Assembly (NCBI RefSeq): GCF_017347605.1
Contig: NZ_AP024484.1
Location: 2,866,501-2,930,500 of the forward strand
Length of the DNA stretch: 64,000 nucleotides
Direction of reading: 5' to 3'
Source of the DNA: Prevotella herbatica
GTDB lineage: Bacteria > Bacteroidota > Bacteroidia > Bacteroidales > Bacteroidaceae
Shown here: positions 59,076 through 64,000 of the stretch, one piece after another
How positions within the stretch are numbered: the first letter of the stretch is position 1
How the letters are laid out: every line of letters starts with the position of its first letter
Program-made: the position numbers and the translations under genes
The notes under the pieces: generated by a model
The model's input: only the letters and a program-made list of their open reading frames with translations
Told to the model about the DNA's origin: nothing
Database searches by the model: none

Positions 59076-59426
59076 ATGTATTTTACTTTATTCATTACCG
59101 TTTTGATAACGGCTGTGTTCTTAGTATTGGCATCTTATGTCATTGCTAAGCTTATCGGTCCGCGTTCTTACAATCCGGTAAAGGGTGAACCATTTGAGTG
59201 TGGTATTCCTACTCGCGGCTCTTCTTGGCTGCCAGTACACATTGGATATTACCTTTTTGCCATCCTTTTCCTGATGTTTGACATTGAGACTGTATTTCTC
59301 TATCCATGGGCAGTCGTTGTTAGACAATTTGGGCCAATGGCTTTAGTTAGTATTGGTTTCTTCTTGGTAGTATTAGTATTTGGCTTGGCTTATGCCTGGC
59401 GGAAAGGAGCGTTGGAATGGAAGTAA
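59076..59426 (+). CDS. nuoA: NADH-quinone oxidoreductase subunit A
   Basis: A 116-residue membrane subunit of Complex I with three transmembrane helices. The family signature KGEPFECGIPTRGSSWLPVH lies in the loop after helix 1, and FLMFDIETVFLYPWAVV at helix 2. It overlaps nuoB by 10 bases. It is the first gene of the operon. Confidence 0.95.
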   Translation: MYFTLFITVLITAVFLVLASYVIAKLIGPRSYNPVKGEPFECGIPTRGSSWLPVHIGYYLFAILFLMFDIETVFLYPWAVVVRQFGPMALVSIGFFLVVLVFGLAYAWRKGALEWK

Positions 59427-60139
59427 GAAAACCTCACATTAAGAGTATTCCTTATGACGAGTTCAAGGATAATGATTCTCTTGAAAAGATTACGCAGGAA
59501 TTAAACGAAGGCGGAGTAAATGTTGTGCTTGGTTCATTGGATCAGGCCATTAACTGGGGACGAAGCAATTCTCTTTGGTCACTTACTTTTGGTACTTCAT
59601 GTTGTGGAATTGAGTTTATGGCTGTCGGCTGTGCACGTTACGATTTCTCTCGCTTTGGCTTTGAGGTGACTCGTAACTCTCCACGTCAAGCAGACTTAAT
59701 TATGTGTGCCGGTACAATTACCAATAAAATGGCACCTGTATTCAAGCGCTTGTATGATGAGATTGCAGAACCTAAGTATGTTGTAGCTGTTGGTGGTTGT
59801 ACCATTAGTGGTGGACCTTTCAAGAAAAGCTATAATGTAGTTCGTGGTATTGACGAGCTTGTTCCTGTGGATGTGTACATTCCAGGATGCCCTCCACGTC
59901 CAGAAGCAATTCTTTATGGTATGATGCAATTGCAGCGTAAGGTTAAGATTGAAAAGTTCTTTGGTGGTGCAAACCATAAGATGACAAAGGAGGAACGTGA
60001 ACTATCTTTAAGTAAGGGTGGCTTACGTGGAATCAGCAATGAGGTTCTAACTTCATCTGAGAAACTTGGAAAGAAAACTCCAATCATCGTAACGGATGTT
60101 CCTGAAGATTTTGATCCAAATAAAGAGCTAACTGATTAA
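59417..60139 (+). CDS. nuoB: NADH-quinone oxidoreductase subunit B
   Basis: A 240-residue peripheral subunit that carries the terminal N2 [4Fe-4S] cluster. The twin cysteines are in GTSCCGIEFMAVGCARYDFSRFG and the remaining ligands in MCAGTITNKMAP and VYIPGCPPRPEAILYG. It passes electrons to quinone at the junction with NuoD and NuoH. A C-terminal tail of about 60 residues (EERELSLSKGGLRG) extends beyond the usual core. nuoCD follows after 14 bases. Confidence 0.96.
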   Translation: MEVRKPHIKSIPYDEFKDNDSLEKITQELNEGGVNVVLGSLDQAINWGRSNSLWSLTFGTSCCGIEFMAVGCARYDFSRFGFEVTRNSPRQADLIMCAGTITNKMAPVFKRLYDEIAEPKYVVAVGGCTISGGPFKKSYNVVRGIDELVPVDVYIPGCPPRPEAILYGMMQLQRKVKIEKFFGGANHKMTKEERELSLSKGGLRGISNEVLTSSEKLGKKTPIIVTDVPEDFDPNKELTD

Positions 60140-60153
60140 TAAGGTACAAGAAA

Positions 60154-61725
60154 ATGAAACTAAATAATATAGAACTCAATTTCGATAACTTTGCTTCTGA
60201 AATGGCAAAGTTGAAGAACGAGAAACATTTCGATTACCTTGTTACCATTATTGGTGAAGACTTTGGAGAAGAAGGTCTCGGATGTATCTACATACTTGAA
60301 AATACAGATACTCACGAGCGCTGCTCAGCTAAGACTATTGGTAAGAAGGTTGGCGATGATGTAGTTATTCCAACAACACTTAATCTTTGGAATGCTGCTA
60401 ATTTGTTAGAGCGTGAAGTATTTGATTTCTTAGGAATAAAGTTCTTGGGACATCCAGATATGCGTCGCTTGTTCCTTCGTACGGATTTCACTGGTTATCC
60501 TCTTCGTAAGGACTTTGATGAGAGCCCTGAGAATAATAAGTTCCCTGTTACAGACGAACCTGAATCAGATTTCACTACAGAATGGAATCTTGATAGAAGT
60601 GGTAATCTTGTAGCTACACAGCATCGTCTTTTTGATGAAGATGATTTCGTTGTAAATATGGGACCTAACCACCCTAGTATGCATGGTGTGTTACGTTTAC
60701 AGACTATTGTAGACGGTGAGACTATCAAGGGGGTATATCCACATTTGGGATATATTCATCGTGGTATGGAGAAGATGTGTGAAAGTATGACTTACCCTCA
60801 GACTCTTGCATTAACAGATCGTTTGAATTATCTTTGTGCGATGATGCAGCGTCATGCGTTGGTAGGTGTTGTAGAAGAGGGTATGGGAATAGAACTCTCA
60901 GACCGTATTCTATATATCCGTACAATAATGGATGAGTTGCAGCGTATTAACAATCACTTGTTGTTCCTTGGTACATGTGCGCAGGATTTAAGTGCTTTGA
61001 CCGCATTCCTTTATTGTATGCGTGATCGTGAGCATGTGCTGAATGTAATGGAAGAGACAACTGGTGGTAGACTTATACAAAACTATTATCGTATAGGTGG
61101 TCTTCAGGATGATATCGATCCAAATTTTGTACAGAACACAAAAACTCTTTGTAAATATCTGCGCCCTATGGTTCAGGAATACATGGACGTGTTTGGTGAT
61201 AATGTAATTACACATCAGCGTTTGGAAGGTGTTGGTCCTATGGGGCTTGACGATTGTATTAATTATGCTCTTACAGGTCCTGCAGGACGTGCAGCTGGAT
61301 GGCATAATGATGTTCGTAAAAATCATCCTTATGGTGTATATGATAAGGTGAAATTTGACGAAATAACTCTTACTGGAGCTGATTCAATGGCTCGTTACAT
61401 GGTTCATATAAAGGAAGTATATCAGAGCTTGAACATTATTGAACAGCTTATTGATAATATTCCTGAAGGTGAATTCTATATCAAGCAGAAGCCTATCATT
61501 AAGGTTCCTGAAGGTCAATGGTTCTTCTCTGTAGAAGGTGGAGCTGGTGAATTTGGAGTTTATCTCGACTCTCATGGTGATAAGAGCCCTTATCGTTTGA
61601 AGATGCGCCCAATGGGATTGACCTTGACCGGTGCATTCGACAAGATGCTTCGTGGACAGAAGATTGCTGACTTGGTAGCAACTGGTGCTGCAATTGATTT
61701 CGTAATTCCTGATATTGATAGATAA
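60154..61725 (+). CDS. nuoCD: Fused NADH-quinone oxidoreductase subunits C and D
   Basis: A 523-residue fusion. Residues 1-140 or so form the NuoC (30-kDa) part, with EREVFDFLGIKFLGHPDMRR and DFTGYPLRKDF. From about residue 165 the NuoD (49-kDa) part begins at FVVNMGPNHPSMHGVLRLQT, followed by HLGYIHRGMEKMCES, INNHLLFLGTCAQDLSAL and VYLDSHGDKSPYRLKMRPMG. The NuoD part helps form the quinone-binding pocket. The gene continues directly to nuoH; nuoE, nuoF and nuoG are not present between them. Confidence 0.96.
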   Translation: MKLNNIELNFDNFASEMAKLKNEKHFDYLVTIIGEDFGEEGLGCIYILENTDTHERCSAKTIGKKVGDDVVIPTTLNLWNAANLLEREVFDFLGIKFLGHPDMRRLFLRTDFTGYPLRKDFDESPENNKFPVTDEPESDFTTEWNLDRSGNLVATQHRLFDEDDFVVNMGPNHPSMHGVLRLQTIVDGETIKGVYPHLGYIHRGMEKMCESMTYPQTLALTDRLNYLCAMMQRHALVGVVEEGMGIELSDRILYIRTIMDELQRINNHLLFLGTCAQDLSALTAFLYCMRDREHVLNVMEETTGGRLIQNYYRIGGLQDDIDPNFVQNTKTLCKYLRPMVQEYMDVFGDNVITHQRLEGVGPMGLDDCINYALTGPAGRAAGWHNDVRKNHPYGVYDKVKFDEITLTGADSMARYMVHIKEVYQSLNIIEQLIDNIPEGEFYIKQKPIIKVPEGQWFFSVEGGAGEFGVYLDSHGDKSPYRLKMRPMGLTLTGAFDKMLRGQKIADLVATGAAIDFVIPDIDR

Positions 61726-61728
61726 ATT

Positions 61729-62814
61729 ATGTTTGATTTTAGTATAGTAACAAAATGGTTCGATGCGCTCCTTAGTCAGACTTTGGGGTTGCCTAGTTTC
61801 TGGACCATTCTTATTGAGTGCGTACTCATCGGACTTTTAGTCTTGACAGCTTATGCGCTTATTTGTATCGTACTGATTTTTATGGAACGTAAGGTTTGTG
61901 CTTATTTCCAGTGCCGTGTAGGTCCTATGCGTGTAGGTCCTTGGGGTATATTTCAGGTGTTTGCAGATGTTTTGAAGATGCTTATAAAAGAAATCTTCAC
62001 AGTAGATAAGTCTGATAAACTTTTATATGCGATAGCTCCGTTCCTTGTAATGATTGCTTCAGTTGGTACATTCTCTTTCCTTCCTTGGAATAAGGGTATG
62101 CACATTCTGGATTTCAATGTAGGTATTTTCTTGGTTACAGCAATTAGTTCTATTGGTGTGCTAGGTGTATTCCTTGCTGGTTGGGGTTCTAACAACAAGT
62201 ATTCTGTTGTATCAGCAATGCGTGCTGCAGTACAGATGATCTCTTATGAGGTGTCTTTAGGCTTATGCCTTATTTGTGCTGTAATTCTTACAGGTACAAT
62301 GCAGATGAGTGGTATTATTGAGGCTCAGACAGGTCCTTGGAAGTGGCTTATTATTCAGGGGCATATTCCAGCAATCATCGCTTTTATAGTATTTCTTATC
62401 GCTGGTAATGCTGAGGCTAACCGTGGTCCATTTGACTTAGGTGAAGCCGAAAGTGAGTTGACTGCTGGTTATCATACTGAGTATTCAGGTATGGGCTTTG
62501 GTTATTATTACCTTGCAGAGTATCTGAATCTATTTGTTATATCAGGACTTGCGAGTGCTGTCTTCCTCGGAGGTTGGGCACCATTGAACGTAGGTATTAC
62601 CGGATTTGACAATTTGATGAATATGATACCAGGTTTCGTTTGGTTCTTCGGTAAGACATTTATGTTGGTATGGATTCTAATGTGGGTCCGTTGGACATTC
62701 CCTCGTCTTAGAATTGATAATCTTCTGAAACTGGAATGGAAATATCTCATGCCTTTAATGCTGTTCGTGCTTGTTCTTACAACTTGCTGTGTTGCATTTG
62801 GTTTGACTTTTTAA
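61729..62814 (+). CDS. nuoH: NADH-quinone oxidoreductase subunit H
   Basis: A 361-residue membrane subunit with eight or nine transmembrane helices that forms the floor of the quinone chamber. Signatures are LIFMERKVCAYFQCRVGPMRVGP near residue 48 and NRGPFDLGEAESELTAGYHTEYSG near residue 230. It starts 3 bases after nuoCD. Confidence 0.96.
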   Translation: MFDFSIVTKWFDALLSQTLGLPSFWTILIECVLIGLLVLTAYALICIVLIFMERKVCAYFQCRVGPMRVGPWGIFQVFADVLKMLIKEIFTVDKSDKLLYAIAPFLVMIASVGTFSFLPWNKGMHILDFNVGIFLVTAISSIGVLGVFLAGWGSNNKYSVVSAMRAAVQMISYEVSLGLCLICAVILTGTMQMSGIIEAQTGPWKWLIIQGHIPAIIAFIVFLIAGNAEANRGPFDLGEAESELTAGYHTEYSGMGFGYYYLAEYLNLFVISGLASAVFLGGWAPLNVGITGFDNLMNMIPGFVWFFGKTFMLVWILMWVRWTFPRLRIDNLLKLEWKYLMPLMLFVLVLTTCCVAFGLTF

Positions 62815-62852
62815 TCCGCATAGGTAATAGAATATAAATATTGAATAATAAA

Positions 62853-63386
62853 ATGGAAAATAATAAATCATATTTCGGTGAAATAGGAGCTGCAATCAAA
62901 ACTCTTGCTACTGGTATGAAAGTTACTCTGATAGAGTACTTTACTCCAAAGGTAACAGAGCAGTATCCTGAGAACCGCAAGACTACCCTCCATGTTGCTC
63001 AGCGCCATCGTGGCCGTCTCGTTTTCAAGAGAAATGAGGATGAAAGCCATAACTGTGTTGCTTGTACAATGTGTGAGAAAGCTTGTCCAAATGATACAAT
63101 CAAGATTACAGCTCACATGGAGGAAGATCCTGAGACTGGTCGCAAAAAGAAAAAGCTGGATGATTATCAGTATGATCTTGGCGACTGTATGTTTTGTCAG
63201 CTGTGTGTTAATGCTTGTAACTTTGATGCGATTGAATTTACAAATGATTTTGAGAATTCTGTATTCGACCGCAATAAGTTGGTATGTCATCTTGACAAAG
63301 AAGTATATAAAGGTGGTAGCCTTCCAAACATCCTTGATGGTGGCGCACCTTTGACTATCGGTAAGTTTAACACTAAAACCAAGTAA
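62853..63386 (+). CDS. nuoI: NADH-quinone oxidoreductase subunit I
   Basis: A 177-residue ferredoxin-like subunit with two [4Fe-4S] binding motifs. The first is CVACTMCEKACP near residue 69. The second is CMFCQLCVNACNFDAIEF near residue 113, where the usual Pro after the last Cys is Asn. ATG 62853 (MENNKSYFGEIG) or ATG 62841 can serve as start. It relays electrons towards NuoB. nuoJ follows after 6 bases. Confidence 0.94.
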   Translation: MENNKSYFGEIGAAIKTLATGMKVTLIEYFTPKVTEQYPENRKTTLHVAQRHRGRLVFKRNEDESHNCVACTMCEKACPNDTIKITAHMEEDPETGRKKKKLDDYQYDLGDCMFCQLCVNACNFDAIEFTNDFENSVFDRNKLVCHLDKEVYKGGSLPNILDGGAPLTIGKFNTKTK

Positions 63387-63392
63387 TAGATT

Positions 63393-63914
63393 ATGGCAAA
63401 TTTAGTTATGTTTTGCATTTTGGCTGTAGTCATTCTTGGATCAGCCGTAATGTGCGTAATTACAAAACGAATCATAAGAGCAGCAACATTTTTGCTCTTC
63501 GTTTTGTTTGGTGTTGCAGGAATTTATTTCCTGCTTGACTACACATACCTGGGTGCCGCTCAGATTTCTGTTTATGCCGGAGGTATCACTGTTATGTATA
63601 TCTTTGCTATTCAGCTTGTTTCTAAGCGTTCACTTCAAGGACTTATTGAGCGTTTCAAGGGTAGCCGTGTCATAAGCGGTTTGCTTTTATCGCTTGTAGG
63701 TCTTGCTACTGTAGGTGTAGTTTTAATTAAGAATAATTTTATCAATGCTGCTGCTCAGGTTACTGATACAGAAGTTCCTATGGATCAAATTGGTACAGCC
63801 CTTCTTGGAAGTGGTAAGTATCAGTATGTACTTCCATTCGAGTTCATTTCAGTATTTCTTTTGGCATGTATCATTGGAGGTATAATGATTGCACGAAAGG
63901 AGGACAAGAAATGA
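63393..63914 (+). CDS. nuoJ: NADH-quinone oxidoreductase subunit J
   Basis: A 173-residue membrane subunit with five transmembrane helices. The family motif LLDYTYLGAAQISVYAGGITVMYIFAIQL, centred near residue 55, includes the pi-bulge helix that links quinone chemistry to proton pumping. Its stop overlaps the nuoK start (ATGA). Confidence 0.95.
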   Translation: MANLVMFCILAVVILGSAVMCVITKRIIRAATFLLFVLFGVAGIYFLLDYTYLGAAQISVYAGGITVMYIFAIQLVSKRSLQGLIERFKGSRVISGLLLSLVGLATVGVVLIKNNFINAAAQVTDTEVPMDQIGTALLGSGKYQYVLPFEFISVFLLACIIGGIMIARKEDKK

Positions 63915-64000
63915 ATATCCCTGTAGAATATTTTATAGCACTTAGTACACTGCTTTTCTTTATTGGAGTGTTTGGCTTTGTTACGCGTCGTAACCTTGTA
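63911..64000 (+). CDS. nuoK: NADH-quinone oxidoreductase subunit K, N-terminal part (truncated by window end)
   Basis: The first 30 codons are visible. VEYFIALSTLLFFIGVFGF followed by VTRRNLV matches the start of NuoK, an antiporter-like membrane subunit with three helices. It overlaps nuoJ by 4 bases. The rest lies outside the window. Confidence 0.9.
   Translation, partial: MNIPVEYFIALSTLLFFIGVFGFVTRRNLV

Overview
The window reads as chromosomal DNA of a Bacteroidales bacterium, most probably Prevotella or a close relative. Three things point there. Nearly every operon is preceded by the Bacteroidetes -7 element TAnnTTTG, often TATCTTTG. There are SusC/SusD-type polysaccharide uptake genes. 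The Complex I operon has a fused nuoCD and no nuoE, nuoF or nuoG. tRNA genes do not encode the 3' CCA. No taxonomic search was possible, so the genus is an inference.

Layout. 1-2015: the tail of a SusD-like lipoprotein gene and a TlpA-like thioredoxin protein. 2288-13583: housekeeping genes: gdhA; the operon lon-tgt-lptF/G-like-DEAD helicase; trmN6-like; a lipid-kinase-family gene; serine palmitoyltransferase. 14030-14249: two identical tandem tRNA-Pro genes. 14373-15213: an 841-bp non-coding island bounded by 148-bp inverted repeats. 15336-23529: dedA, a TPR gene, glnS, a candidate small RNA, mltG, a HAD phosphatase, an orphan LytTR regulator and a TolC-like gene. 23635-28190: ribE with a structured leader, a GHL10 hydrolase, type II pantothenate kinase, an EamA transporter and a cupin. 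28324-31521: a large TonB-dependent receptor. 31705-37484: a six-gene operon (MFS permease, bifunctional-nuclease-like, rsmE, DUF4836-like lipoprotein, divergent ABC ATPase, FtsX-like permease). 37485-38606: a second gene-free region holding another inverted-repeat-bounded island. 38639-58928: a beta-mannan utilisation locus. 59076-64000: the start of the Complex I operon (nuoA, B, CD, H, I, J and partial K).

The mannan locus forms a coherent pathway. The minus-strand arm encodes SusC, SusD, two TIG-containing surface glycan-binding proteins, a mini-protein with a T9SS-like tail, a bimodular GH26-GH5 enzyme and a GH26-like lipoprotein that has lost both catalytic glutamates. The plus-strand arm encodes an acetyl esterase, a periplasmic GH26 mannanase, a GH130 phosphorylase, a sugar:cation symporter and a cellobiose 2-epimerase-like enzyme. 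A convergent GH5_7-like mannanase lies beyond. The expected route is deacetylation and endo-cleavage, then import of mannobiose, epimerisation to mannosyl-glucose and phosphorolysis to mannose-1-phosphate plus glucose.

The most unusual non-coding structures are the two islands at 14373-15213 and 37782-38226. They share no obvious sequence, but both have inverted-repeat ends, no plausible gene and internal repeats phased at 22 bp. Other notable items are the GH26 pseudoenzyme, the leader with a terminator in front of ribE, a candidate sRNA between glnS and mltG, and an ABC ATPase with three degenerate motifs.
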